Source: Pleurocapsaceae cyanobacterium CSU_1_1
GTDB taxonomy: Bacteria > Cyanobacteriota > Cyanobacteriia > Cyanobacteriales > Xenococcaceae
Length of the DNA: 64,000 nucleotides
Direction: 5' to 3'
Assembly: GCA_012034765.1 (NCBI GenBank)
Contig: JAAUOU010000005.1
Span: 1-64,000 of the forward strand
This document shows, piece after piece, positions 1 to 8,956 of the stretch. Under the pieces are notes generated by a model. The model was not told where the DNA came from and ran no database searches. It was given only the letters and a program-made list of their open reading frames with translations. The position numbers were made by a program, and so were the translations under genes. Position 1 is the first letter of the stretch. The number at the start of each line of letters is the position of its first letter.

Positions 1-145
1 TCGCCTCCCGCGCTGTAGCAGGGGTTAAAAATCAAAGGTAGTCTTTTCTCTGCCTGGCTCTGCCAACGCCGTAGAATTGGCAGTAAGCAAACTCATTTTG
101 CCAGAGTTAAATCACTTAATTAAGCAGGTTCAAGACAGAAAATAA
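1..145 (+). CDS. MoaB/MogA-like molybdenum cofactor protein, 3' end only, frame broken
   Basis: The left edge encodes the C-terminus of a MoaB/MogA family protein, which adenylates molybdopterin during molybdenum cofactor synthesis. Frame 3 reads ASRAVAGVK up to base 29. The family-typical [18 protein letters not shown] continues in frame 2 and ends at TAA 143-145. One extra A in the A5 run at 27-31 would join the two halves. The 5' part lies outside the window. The 'AVAGVK...FSLPGS.NAVELA' block is the basis for the family call; the break is either a real frameshift or a consensus error. A MoaD gene (41998) and a molybdoenzyme (60323) elsewhere in the window fit a working cofactor pathway. 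Confidence 0.7.
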
Positions 146-270
146 TTGATTGAGTATTAGAGCTAGTTAGCCTTAGACATTACCAAAGATTGTGTTTAAA
201 TATGTGTGGGAAATTTGATTTTGAACAAATATCAGTTTCTCGACTATGATTGCTCAAAATTTGGTGAATT

Positions 271-588
271 ATGGTTTATCAACTATTTGATATTGGCAAA
301 AACTCTGGCGCTATCGCAATTTTGCTGCTCTTAACCACAAATACTTTAGCCGCCTCATCGACAGAATACGTTTTCACTGCACCACCAGAAGTCAATCGCC
401 AAATAGTAGAGAAAATTCCTGCTCGCGATACTGAATATCCTCTACATGAATGCAACACTGAAACAACAGAATCGGATGACGTAGTAGATTCTCATAATTG
501 TGAATGTACAGACTGCAAAGAAAAAATAGAAGAATCTCAAAGCGATCGCCATCAACCTCAGAAGCTAAAATTAAGCAACCATAAATGA
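271..588 (+). CDS. small secreted Cys-rich hypothetical protein
   Basis: A 105-residue protein I do not recognise. Residues about 10-28 form a hydrophobic signal sequence ending in TLAAS, so export is likely. The mature part is acidic and has four cysteines, three of them clustered (NCECTDC near residues 76-82), which could bind metal or form disulfides. The stop overlaps the start of the following DUF1361 gene (ATGA at 585-588), so the two are probably translationally coupled and may act together at the membrane. No family can be assigned from sequence alone. Confidence 0.6.
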   Translation: MVYQLFDIGKNSGAIAILLLLTTNTLAASSTEYVFTAPPEVNRQIVEKIPARDTEYPLHECNTETTESDDVVDSHNCECTDCKEKIEESQSDRHQPQKLKLSNHK

Positions 589-1196
589 CAACGCAATTAA
601 TTAACTGGATACAAATATCTGGTAATTTATTCAACCAAAGTACACCTCGGATTATTTGGAACTTATTTTTAGCTTTTATTCCTTTAGTACTAAGCTTTTA
701 TTTATTTCGTCCTCCAGCTATTCGCAACCTATTGTGGTGGACATTACTACTCATTTTTATGGCTTTTTTGCCCAACGCACCTTATATCTTGACTGACTCA
801 ATTCATATTATTGAACTAAGCCAAGAAAACTATCCCGATTGGGCAATTATTTTTATTTTAATTCCTCAATATATTCTGTTTATTTGCTTGGGATTTGAAG
901 CTTATGTCATCTCTTTAGTCAAATTAGAGCAATACTTAACAAATTTCATTGCTCCCAAGTACCTAACTATAGTCCAGGCGATCGCCCATAGTTTATGTAT
1001 AGTAGGAGTCTATCTGGGTAGATTTGAAAGATTTAATAGCTGGGATTTTGTGACTACACCAGGAACAGTATTTGTAACCACGTTTCAAGATCTATTTGAC
1101 GGTTGGAAACTGCTGAGTATGGCGATCGCTTTTATAACTATTTGGCTGCTGTCCGAGTTGATTAAGCTTGTTAATCAAAAAAGTGGATTGAATTAA
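585..1196 (+). CDS. DUF1361 integral membrane protein
   Basis: A 203-residue polytopic membrane protein with about six hydrophobic segments. The segment LWWTLLLIFMAFLPNAPYI followed by LTDSIHI is the hallmark of DUF1361 (PF07099), a family of unknown function. It starts inside the stop of the upstream Cys-rich secreted protein (4-base overlap), so the pair forms a small operon. The family assignment rests on the FLPNAPY motif, the length and the membrane topology. Confidence 0.8.
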   Translation: MTTQLINWIQISGNLFNQSTPRIIWNLFLAFIPLVLSFYLFRPPAIRNLLWWTLLLIFMAFLPNAPYILTDSIHIIELSQENYPDWAIIFILIPQYILFICLGFEAYVISLVKLEQYLTNFIAPKYLTIVQAIAHSLCIVGVYLGRFERFNSWDFVTTPGTVFVTTFQDLFDGWKLLSMAIAFITIWLLSELIKLVNQKSGLN

Positions 1197-1432
1197 ATAA
1201 TCAGCAATAAGCGTGAGACATCCTCAGAAAACTCATTTGACTAGAGAAAGTTTAAGCAATTTAGGCGTATTTTTCGTCTAAATCTAGTGCAAAGCTTAAT
1301 TTTTAGTTAAAACTTGAGAGACAATCCCCCCCCCCAGGATGTTTTTACCCGTAAAACTACTTAAGATTGTGGTGGCAGTAATTAAAAATAAAAAATATTG
1401 TCAAAATTCTGGGAGAAAAAGCAACAATTATT

Positions 1433-2173
1433 GTGATATCGATTATGTCTTTTAGTAGCTCGTTATTCTGGAGCTGGCAGCCATCCTTGGCATTGCATAT
1501 TCCAGATGGGTTTTTGAGTCTACCCATTAGTTTAATTACTTGGGTTATTGCGATCGCCCTAATTATAGTGTCTTTAAATCAAGTACAGGGCAAATATCAA
1601 GAGCGGACAGTACCAATTATGGGAGTTTGTGCAGCTTTTATCTTTGCAGCTCAGATGATCAATTTTCCTATACCTGGAGGAACTTCTGGTCACCTACTTG
1701 GAGGGACATTAGCGGGAATTTTACTTGGTCCTTGGGCGGGTGCTTTAGTGGTAAGTGTCGTGTTTATCGTTCAAGCAGTGATCTTCCAAGACGGGGGAAT
1801 TACTGTTTTGGGTGCAAATATTACCAATATGGGACTGATCGGCACTTTTGGCGGGTACTACCTTTATCGGGCAATTCGCTCAATAATCGGGCGTGATAGT
1901 TGGCGGGGGATGGCGATCTCTACTGCTGTCAGTGCTTGGGTAAGCGTCTTTATCGCTTCAATTTTAACTGCTATAGAATTAGCCTTATCAGGAACTGTAC
2001 CCTTGAATGTAGCCATATCAGCTATGGCATTTTGGCACTTATTAATTGGTATCGGCGAAGCGTTGATCACCTTAGCGGTAGTCAGTTTTATTTGGCGCAC
2101 TCGACCAGATCTCCTTTATGGTTCTGCCAACAGCCGTAAAGTGGTGGATTCTCGTCCTTTAGTACAGCGTTAA
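1433..2173 (+). CDS. cbiM: CbiM/NikM-type substrate-binding subunit of a Ni/Co ECF transporter
   Basis: S-component of an energy-coupling-factor importer for nickel or cobalt in the inner membrane. The core has LHIPDGFLSLP, then several membrane segments with NFPIPGGTSGHLLGG, matching CbiM. Family members bind metal through an N-terminal Met-His pair. Here the motif is preceded by about 21 residues ending SLA, so removal of this leader would leave Leu-His, placing His at position 2. The frame opens with GTG at 1433; ATG at 1445 is the alternative start, and neither has a well-placed Shine-Dalgarno sequence. It is first in a cluster with a PDGLE protein, CbiQ and CbiO. Metal choice (Ni or Co) cannot be read from the sequence. 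Confidence 0.9.
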   Translation: MISIMSFSSSLFWSWQPSLALHIPDGFLSLPISLITWVIAIALIIVSLNQVQGKYQERTVPIMGVCAAFIFAAQMINFPIPGGTSGHLLGGTLAGILLGPWAGALVVSVVFIVQAVIFQDGGITVLGANITNMGLIGTFGGYYLYRAIRSIIGRDSWRGMAISTAVSAWVSVFIASILTAIELALSGTVPLNVAISAMAFWHLLIGIGEALITLAVVSFIWRTRPDLLYGSANSRKVVDSRPLVQR

Positions 2174-2200
2174 TTAGTAATTAGTTAGATTTTAGATTTT

Positions 2201-2563
2201 ATGAGTAACAAACTTCCAAATCGTAATCTCGCTTTTGTCATCTCTGGCTTAGGTGTTGCTTTGTTAATTGCCGTTTTTGTTTCTCCTTTTGCCAGTTCAG
2301 ATCCAGATGGACTCGATCGCGTTTCCCAAGATTTAAAGTTTGAACATAAGGCAGCCGAAGATGCCCCAGCCCAAAAATTACCTTTTGCTAATATCTTTGA
2401 TGAATATGCCCTCAAGGGAGTACCTGAAGCAATAGCAACACCGATGGCAGGCTTAGTGGGTACTTTGGCTACTTTTGGTTTGGCATACGGAATTGGCAAG
2501 CTAGCGGTTAAAAAATCCCCTTCATCTATCGATCACAATATTTCTTCTCATCAAGAAGAGTGA
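2201..2563 (+). CDS. PDGLE-domain protein, CbiN/NikN-like small subunit
   Basis: A 120-residue protein with an N-terminal membrane helix (about 10-30), then SSDPDGLDRVS, which is the PDGLE domain (PF13190), and a second membrane helix near 85-105. Such proteins replace or fuse to CbiN/NikN as the small accessory subunit that supports metal loading of the CbiM S-component. It sits 27 bases after cbiM and 36 before cbiQ, in the expected place for this subunit. Confidence 0.85.
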   Translation: MSNKLPNRNLAFVISGLGVALLIAVFVSPFASSDPDGLDRVSQDLKFEHKAAEDAPAQKLPFANIFDEYALKGVPEAIATPMAGLVGTLATFGLAYGIGKLAVKKSPSSIDHNISSHQEE

Positions 2564-2599
2564 CGAACGAATAAATTAAATTAATTAAGAAGTAAGCGA

Positions 2600-3379
2600 A
2601 TGCTATTGCTACATTTAGGAGCGTTTCATTTAGACATCGATAGCAAACAGGCTACTTTTTGGCACTCTCTTGCTCCCCGTACTCGTTTATTGTGTGCCTT
2701 GCTGATGGTGTTTGCGATCGCTCTTACCCCAAACGGGCGCTGGTGGACTTGGGCAATTTATGGTTTAGGAGTATTTGGAGTAGTTTTTTTTAGTCGCTTA
2801 ACTAAAACAGTACTGTTGAAAAGGATTGCGGTTGAGTTTGCGTTTATTGGTACTGTACTACTGGGAACTTTATTTCGAGACGGTGGTGAAGTTCTTTGGT
2901 CTTGGGGAATCTTACGAATTACCAGCGAAGGTTTGACTGTTTTGGGGAGTGTCACCATTAAAGCTTTATTATCCTTGCTCACGCTAAATATACTCACCCT
3001 TACTACTTCAGTCCCCGCCTTGCTTAATGCTTTAACTGCTTTACGAGTTCCTCCCTTGTTAGTTGCTACCTTAGCCTCAATGTATCGCTATATAGGTGTT
3101 TTAATTAAAGAGTTTCAGGCAATGCGTAAAGCTGCTGCTTCCCGCAACCTCGCTCGTAATAATGTCTGGCAACGCTTTGTGATTGGCAATATGATAGGTA
3201 CTTTATTTATTCGCACTTTTGAGCGAGGAGAACGGGTGTATCAAGCAATGTTAGCCCGTGGTTATCAGGGAGTGCCTGTAGTCGAAAAAGTTCCTTCTGG
3301 CGGACGACGGGATGTCTTTGTACTGACTTTTACTATAGTTTTAGCGCTATTAGGACAGTCTATTTATTTACCGCATTGA
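2600..3379 (+). CDS. cbiQ: CbiQ/EcfT transmembrane coupling subunit
   Basis: A 259-residue T-component of the Ni/Co ECF transporter, coupling ATP hydrolysis by CbiO to metal uptake by CbiM. There are about five membrane helices. The cytoplasmic coupling region holds the two short arginine motifs of EcfT proteins: AAASRN near residue 178 and LARGYQG near residue 218. Position between the PDGLE gene and cbiO supports the call. Confidence 0.88.
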   Translation: MLLLHLGAFHLDIDSKQATFWHSLAPRTRLLCALLMVFAIALTPNGRWWTWAIYGLGVFGVVFFSRLTKTVLLKRIAVEFAFIGTVLLGTLFRDGGEVLWSWGILRITSEGLTVLGSVTIKALLSLLTLNILTLTTSVPALLNALTALRVPPLLVATLASMYRYIGVLIKEFQAMRKAAASRNLARNNVWQRFVIGNMIGTLFIRTFERGERVYQAMLARGYQGVPVVEKVPSGGRRDVFVLTFTIVLALLGQSIYLPH

Positions 3380-3501
3380 CAATAGCTAGTATAAACAATA
3401 GTTCTAGGTACATTAGATTGTTTCCTGCTCAATAGCCAATCTACTAAATTTAATTTCGTAATCGCGATCAAAACTATGCTCTCTAGGCGATCGCTTTTTT
3501 G

Positions 3502-4317
3502 ATGGTTAAAACTTCATCAGTAATCTTAGATAATCTTCAGATCTTAATGCATCACAATCCAATCATTATTGAAAATCTTACCTATGCCTACCCCGACGGA
3601 ACTAACGCTTTAAGCAAGATCAACTTGGCGATTGAAGCAGGGGAAAGAGTAGCTTTGATCGGTGCTAATGGTTCGGGTAAGTCAACTCTACAGTTACATC
3701 TCAATGGCATTATTTTGCCTCAATCAGGGAGGATTAAAATAGGAAAATGGTGGGTAGATCCCGAAAATTTGCGCGATATTCGTAATTTTGTCGGTTTAGT
3801 CTTTCAAAATCCTGATAATCAGCTATTTATGCCGACAGTATGGGATGATGTCGCCTTTGGACCAAAAAATTGTGGCTGTCAAGATGAAGAATTAGTCCAG
3901 AGAGTTCAACAAGCCATGATGATGGTTGATATCGATCCAGAGCGTTATGGTGCAAGAAACACTGAGAATTTATCAGGAGGCGAGAAAAAACGAATTGCGA
4001 TCGCTGGAGTTTTGGCTATGAAACCCCAAGTGTTAGTTTTAGATGAACCTTCAGCCCAGTTAGATCCTCGTTCTCGTCGTCAATTAATTGAATTGCTCAA
4101 AAGCTTATCTCTCACTCAATTAGTGGCAACTCACGATTTAGATATGGCTTTAGAACTTTGCGATCGCACTGTCGTTTTAAGTCAAGGTCAAATTGTTTAT
4201 GATGGAGCAACTGAAAAGATCATGAGCAACCCCGATTTTTTATTACAACACTCGTTGGAATCTCCCTTATCTTACAGTCGCCCTTATTGTTTGCTTAAAG
4301 ACTTGCCTGTTCGTTAG
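3502..4317 (+). CDS. cbiO: CbiO-type ATPase of the Ni/Co ECF transporter
   Basis: ABC ATPase powering the importer. It has Walker A GANGSGKST, Q-loop VFQNPDNQLF, signature LSGGEKKR, Walker B VLVLDEPSAQLD and H-loop ATHDLD, all intact. VFQNPDNQLF is characteristic of ECF ATPases. The first ATG is at 3502. Homologues usually begin near MHHNPIIIENLTYAYP, so ATG 3547 may be the real start; neither has a clear Shine-Dalgarno sequence. A 120-base gap holding a HIP1 site separates it from cbiQ. Confidence 0.9.
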   Translation: MVKTSSVILDNLQILMHHNPIIIENLTYAYPDGTNALSKINLAIEAGERVALIGANGSGKSTLQLHLNGIILPQSGRIKIGKWWVDPENLRDIRNFVGLVFQNPDNQLFMPTVWDDVAFGPKNCGCQDEELVQRVQQAMMMVDIDPERYGARNTENLSGGEKKRIAIAGVLAMKPQVLVLDEPSAQLDPRSRRQLIELLKSLSLTQLVATHDLDMALELCDRTVVLSQGQIVYDGATEKIMSNPDFLLQHSLESPLSYSRPYCLLKDLPVR

Positions 4318-4797
4318 TGATACTGGAACTAGAAGCAAAATCCCCAGGGAGTATCTCACTTTTGCAATCATTTAATTTCTGTTTTTTTCAACTGTATAAA
4401 AACCTGGGAAAAATGATTATTTTGACGATAAGTATAATTACTTAATCAAAAAAGTGGGATACTACCAGTTTATCTGGATCATTCCTTTTTGTATTTCAGA
4501 TTAGATTGTCATAAATTACGATTTATATCTTATATTAATCACTTAATTAAATATCAAGAGTTATTTTTAGAACTGCGATTAGCATCTCATATTAATCGCT
4601 TAATCAAATTTTAATCTAGATGCTATACATTCATTTTCATAGGTAGCTTAAAAAAGTTTTTGAGTAGCCTGTTTAAAGTATTGGCTGTTTACTGTGTACT
4701 GAAGTATCAGAGTAAAAATATAACCAATAAGGTCAGGTTATCTTCAATAATTCAATAATATCGAGAAGTTTTTTTAGCAATTAATAGCTCCTAGTTT
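4318..4797. other. 480-base AT-rich intergenic region with a degenerate direct repeat
   Basis: No convincing reading frame or RNA gene is visible. The stretch holds two related 38-base blocks at 4515-4552 and 4572-4609, sharing the core CATATTAATCGCTTAAT with small differences. The region presumably carries the 3' end of the cbiMQO transcript and the promoter of the sulfotransferase-like gene, but I cannot place either with confidence. Confidence 0.5.
4515..4609 (+). repeat. pair of imperfect 38-base direct repeats
   Basis: Copies at 4515-4552 and 4572-4609 have the same orientation and a 57-base period. They match at roughly 30 of 38 positions by eye. Position upstream of the 4798 gene makes a regulator-binding role conceivable, but they may be a decayed tandem duplication. 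Confidence 0.55.
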
Positions 4798-5994
4798 ATG
4801 TTATCAACACAGCAATTTGAAAATTGTAGTAATTTTTCACAAGAATTAGAACTAAAGCAACTTGTCCAGAGTAATCGAGTTTCAATTGTTTATATTCATG
4901 GTACGGCTAGAAGTGGTTCAACAATTGCTGAGATTGTTTTGACTCAATTGGCTGATTTAGCCATTCATCAACCTTTTCGTGGAGTATTGCAAAAAGCTGG
5001 CGGACGTTTTCGGATTGCCAAAATGAATTTTGATGCAGATATTTATAATTCTGCTTGTGGTTTAATTGTTAAACAAATCAACCAACATTTGCAAAATAAA
5101 CAGAAAATTATCGTAATCATTAAAGAATTAGCTGGTTTTTTTCATCCTTATATTTGGCAGCGATGGTTAGAGATTCCTGATAAGTTTTTATTTACTATTC
5201 GAGAACCACATATTCAATATATGTCTTGGTTGTCAGCTATGACCGATAAAGTTTTTCAGGGAAATGGTAAATTACAGGAAAATATCGATTTTGTAACTAG
5301 CAAAGCAAGAGTAACAGAAAGTTCTTTTTTGTCTGCGGAATGGGAAGGAACTACCCTTAGCTGTAATCAAGCTGCGTGGAATGCATTAGCAGAAGATTTT
5401 AATCAAGTTAAAAAGAGTGTTTTAAATACTGATAAAAAAATAGCTATTTTAGATTTAGTAATCTTAAGATATAATCCTGAATTTGCTATTAAAAGTATAA
5501 TTGCTAAATTAGGATTTAGCTTGGAAAAAATATCACAATTTAATCTTAATTGTCTAACAGAATCAAAGCAGAAAATTTCGGATCTTAGAGATAAAAGCAG
5601 ACCCATGGTACGCAAGGCAAATAGTAGTAAAACTATTAATCCTTTAGCTTTAGGGGAAGCAATCAACTTAAACACATTCCCATTTAAATCTCAAGAGCAT
5701 ATTCGACAAATCATTCCTTTATATTTAGACCTGTTATATGCTCCCGAACAAGTTTATTTACCAACCTTGTCTGAACTTGAATTAAATCAAAATCCAGGAT
5801 TGATTGCTACTCATCCTTTTGTGGCTTATGCGATCGCTATGCTTAATTTTCAACGTCTAAAAAAACCTATTAGTTCTAATCAAGTTAGTTCTTGGTTAAA
5901 GTCTGTGATTAGAAATAAATCAAATCAAGCAGCAGCAGATCTTGGCAGTTTTAATAGTTCATTTGCGGAAATTAATAGTTATTGGAATCTATAG
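4798..5994 (+). CDS. sulfotransferase-like P-loop protein
   Basis: A 398-residue protein with an early phosphate-binding loop, YIHGTARSGSTIAEIVL (about 31-47), like the 5'-phosphosulfate loop of PAPS-dependent sulfotransferases. FTIREPHIQYMSWLSAM (near 140) resembles the Arg/Ser 3'-phosphate contact. It would transfer a sulfuryl group to a small acceptor, which cannot be guessed. No signal peptide is seen. It lies 12 bases before a ketopantoate-reductase-like gene and then a DASS transporter, so the three probably form an operon. An alternative is a nucleotide-binding P-loop protein of other function. Confidence 0.65.
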   Translation: MLSTQQFENCSNFSQELELKQLVQSNRVSIVYIHGTARSGSTIAEIVLTQLADLAIHQPFRGVLQKAGGRFRIAKMNFDADIYNSACGLIVKQINQHLQNKQKIIVIIKELAGFFHPYIWQRWLEIPDKFLFTIREPHIQYMSWLSAMTDKVFQGNGKLQENIDFVTSKARVTESSFLSAEWEGTTLSCNQAAWNALAEDFNQVKKSVLNTDKKIAILDLVILRYNPEFAIKSIIAKLGFSLEKISQFNLNCLTESKQKISDLRDKSRPMVRKANSSKTINPLALGEAINLNTFPFKSQEHIRQIIPLYLDLLYAPEQVYLPTLSELELNQNPGLIATHPFVAYAIAMLNFQRLKKPISSNQVSSWLKSVIRNKSNQAAADLGSFNSSFAEINSYWNL

Positions 5995-6006
5995 GACTTA
6001 AATCTC

Positions 6007-7236
6007 ATGACAAACATTTTAATTGTAGGCGCTGGCTCGATTGGCGCACTGATGGGAGCTTCTTTAGTTAAAGCTGGTTTAAAGGTAACTTTCGCTGGCA
6101 AACCTGGAAGTGAGCATACTAAAAAACTTAAACAAGACGGTTTACAGTTGTTTTATGCCAATGGAGAAAGGTTGTGGATTTCACCATTGCATCCACGAGT
6201 TAAATTTGTTGATACTGCAACAAACTTAGGCAAAAAATTTGACATCATTATAGTTGCCGTTAAAAGCAACAATTTAATCAAAGTAGTCCCTTACATTAAA
6301 GCTAATTCAACCCCAGACACAATTCTAATTCATGCTCAAAATGGTATTCCTTACTGGTGGTTTAATAACGATCATTACCTCTCAACCCTCAATCAAACTC
6401 TGTTTAACAAACTAAGTTCCCAGCGCTACTTAAATACTGTCGATCACCAAGGCATCTTACACAGTAATTTGGGCGATCGCACTATAGTAGGCTGCGTGGT
6501 TAAAGCTCCCTGTCAAAGAACAGAAGATGGAAAAATTCAAGTCAAAAAAATCCCGCGAATAATTTTGGGTTTAACTAGAAACTATAATTACAATTTAAAA
6601 CAACGCGCTGAAATTCAACATCTATGTGATTTATTTACTCAATATGGTATAGCTGCTACCTACACTAATAAGATACGTGCAGCCGTATATAATAAGTTAG
6701 TCATAAATATTACTACTAATGTTCTTTCAGCTTTAACTGGCAAAGTAATTGCCGATTTAACTGCGAACTACTATACCAACAGTCTAATTAAAATCATTAT
6801 TGCCGAAGTTAATCATATCTTTAGCTGTTATGGCATTAAACCAGAAGATTTACCAACTGAACAAGCAATTTATGCTTATATCAAAGCTCCAGGTAGCCAA
6901 AGTCATCTACCTTCTCTGGCTCAAGATTTTTCTCAACACAAAGCTGGAGAAATAAGTTTAATTACTGCCCCTGTAGAAATGGCACAAATCGCCCATCTAA
7001 AAGTACCAACTTTATCTATTCTGAGTGAGTTATTGCAGTTATGCCAAACCTATAGCTTGAAAAACTACAATGGCGAATCCCATATTCTGACCATAGATTA
7101 TGCTTCGGATAATCATATGTTAACCAGTAATGTCTGTCAAAGTAGCATAGTCGATAGATGGCGTATATCTAATTTATTGGCTCATCTAGTTCAAGTTAAT
7201 GCATCCACTCTGAATAATCAAATGGTTGTTAGCTAA
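6007..7236 (+). CDS. ketopantoate reductase (PanE/ApbA) family oxidoreductase
   Basis: A 409-residue NAD(P)-dependent dehydrogenase. The Rossmann motif is ILIVGAGSIGALMGA at the N-terminus. The C-terminal domain has YNKLVINITTNVLSALTG, matching the catalytic Lys and Asn block of 2-dehydropantoate 2-reductases. True PanE is about 300 residues, so this protein carries about 100 extra, and it sits between a sulfotransferase-like protein and an anion transporter. It may therefore act on another 2-keto acid rather than in pantothenate synthesis. Its start is 12 bases after the upstream stop. Confidence 0.75.
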   Translation: MTNILIVGAGSIGALMGASLVKAGLKVTFAGKPGSEHTKKLKQDGLQLFYANGERLWISPLHPRVKFVDTATNLGKKFDIIIVAVKSNNLIKVVPYIKANSTPDTILIHAQNGIPYWWFNNDHYLSTLNQTLFNKLSSQRYLNTVDHQGILHSNLGDRTIVGCVVKAPCQRTEDGKIQVKKIPRIILGLTRNYNYNLKQRAEIQHLCDLFTQYGIAATYTNKIRAAVYNKLVINITTNVLSALTGKVIADLTANYYTNSLIKIIIAEVNHIFSCYGIKPEDLPTEQAIYAYIKAPGSQSHLPSLAQDFSQHKAGEISLITAPVEMAQIAHLKVPTLSILSELLQLCQTYSLKNYNGESHILTIDYASDNHMLTSNVCQSSIVDRWRISNLLAHLVQVNASTLNNQMVVS

Positions 7237-7288
7237 CTTCTTAGAGGATGTCTGAGATGAAATATTGCAGCAAACTTCTCAATTTTAA

Positions 7289-8956
7289 ATGCTGATGAAG
7301 CCTCCAGGTATAAATAAAGGTATAAACAAGCAATCTCATCCAAATAAAGTATCTCGGAGTTTTTTACGTTCTCATCTACATCAAAAATATCGTAAGTCAA
7401 CGATTACTAAGCAGCAAACGACGAAATTAACTTCACTAAATCAGCGTAAACTCAGGAATTACTCATTAGCTAGGTATTTGCTTTTTATTTTACCTAGCTT
7501 GGGTTGGCTGATCTATCGCCAACTAGGATTTATTGGCATTGGTAAAAAAGCCAATAAATATAACTCTTGGTTTTTGCCACTTTTAGTTGGGGGCATTATT
7601 TGGCAGCTACCATCTTCCCCAGAAGTTAATCAACAGACATGGCATTTGTGTGCAATTTTTCTAGCTACTATCATTAGCTTTATCACTAAACCAATGCCTA
7701 TGGGTGCTGTCGGAATAATTGCCTTAACCATCTGTGTTGTTAGCAATACCCTAACTATTGAGCAAGGATTGAGTGGCTTTAGTGACAAAACTGTTTGGCT
7801 TACCGTTAGTTCTTATGTTGTTGCCAGAGGAATTATTAAAACTGGTTTAGGTACACGTATTGCCTATCTATTTATTACTCTTTTTGGCAGAAACACTTTG
7901 CTAGTAAGTTATGGTCTATTAATGACGGACGTAATTTTATCTACTGTAATGCCTAGCGGGAATGCTAGAGGTGGTGGTGTAATTTTTCCCATTGTCAAAT
8001 CCTTAGCCACATCTTGTGGTAGCGATCCTCGGGATGGTACTGAACGAAAAATTGGTGCTTTTTTAATGACAACCGCTTACCAGGGAACTCAAATTACTAC
8101 TACGTTGTTTTTAACAGCGATGGTAGCTAATCCTTTGATGGCAGAGCTTGCCCAAACAATTGCTGGGGTAAAAATAGATTGGCTAACTTGGGCTTTAGCT
8201 GCTTCAGTACCTGGATTTCTGAGCTTATTAGTTATGCCCTTGATAATTTATTGGTTTTATCCTCCAGAGCTTCAGTCTACTCCAGAAGCTCCAAAACTAG
8301 CCCAAGCAAAACTGCAAGTAATGGGAAAACTTTCACAGCAAGAATGGTCAATGATGGGAATATTTTTATTGTTACTATTCCTTTGGGGATGTGGTAAACA
8401 GCTTTGGGGCTTAGAGAGCGTTACCAGTGGTCTAATCGGAATTGTTTTGCTGTTAATTACTGGAGTATTAACCTGGAGCGACGTTGTTCAAGAAGAGAAA
8501 ACTTGGAATATATTTATTTGGTTCTCTATTTTGTTAATGATGGCGACTTTTTTAAGCGAGTTTGGTTTGTTTGATTGGGTAACCAATGAAGTTGGCAGTG
8601 CCATTGATAATTTAGAGTGGCAATTAGCTTTTGGCTGTTTAATCATAGTTTATTTTTACAGCAGTTACTTTTTTGTTAGTAAAGCAGCTCTTGCAAATAC
8701 AACCTATCCTGCTTTTTTGACTGTGGCTATTTCTTTGGGAGTATCACCAAGTTATGCAGCGCTGGTTTTGGCTTTTCTAGTTAATTTATCGGGCTGTTTA
8801 ACTCATTACGGCACTGCTGTTGCACCAATCTACTTCGGTGCAGGATATGTAGATCCTGCTACCTGGTGCAGACTGGGATTTTACCTAAGTCTGGTCTATT
8901 TATTCATTTGGATAGTAATTGGAGGTTGGTGGTGGCAACTGACAGGGCTTACTTAG
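7289..8956 (+). CDS. DASS/SLC13-family anion (di-carboxylate or sulfate) transporter
   Basis: A 555-residue polytopic membrane protein. An N-terminal stretch of about 60 basic residues precedes the first helix; it is unusual and could be cytoplasmic. The transporter core includes MPSGNARGGGVIFPIV and LTHYGTAVAPIYFGAGYV, corresponding to the paired substrate-loop motifs of DASS proteins (2-oxoglutarate/malate translocator group). It is the third gene of the putative sulfotransferase/reductase/transporter operon and may move the substrate or product. Its stop lies within a few bases of the 3' end of the convergent binding-protein gene. Confidence 0.82.
   Translation: MLMKPPGINKGINKQSHPNKVSRSFLRSHLHQKYRKSTITKQQTTKLTSLNQRKLRNYSLARYLLFILPSLGWLIYRQLGFIGIGKKANKYNSWFLPLLVGGIIWQLPSSPEVNQQTWHLCAIFLATIISFITKPMPMGAVGIIALTICVVSNTLTIEQGLSGFSDKTVWLTVSSYVVARGIIKTGLGTRIAYLFITLFGRNTLLVSYGLLMTDVILSTVMPSGNARGGGVIFPIVKSLATSCGSDPRDGTERKIGAFLMTTAYQGTQITTTLFLTAMVANPLMAELAQTIAGVKIDWLTWALAASVPGFLSLLVMPLIIYWFYPPELQSTPEAPKLAQAKLQVMGKLSQQEWSMMGIFLLLLFLWGCGKQLWGLESVTSGLIGIVLLLITGVLTWSDVVQEEKTWNIFIWFSILLMMATFLSEFGLFDWVTNEVGSAIDNLEWQLAFGCLIIVYFYSSYFFVSKAALANTTYPAFLTVAISLGVSPSYAALVLAFLVNLSGCLTHYGTAVAPIYFGAGYVDPATWCRLGFYLSLVYLFIWIVIGGWWWQLTGLT

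Noticed and set aside
20-40. Programmed frameshift in the MoaB/MogA gene
   Set aside because: The site is not a convincing slippery heptamer and matches the general missing-base pattern.
1326-1335. C10 homopolymer as a phase-variation tract
   Set aside because: It lies outside any coding region and about 100 bases from the cbiM start; no evidence for a switching role.
1197-1432. Possible cobalamin or Ni/Co riboswitch upstream of cbiM
   Set aside because: No B12-box or other recognisable riboswitch core was seen; only a weak hairpin near 1259-1281 and a C10 run at about 1326-1335.
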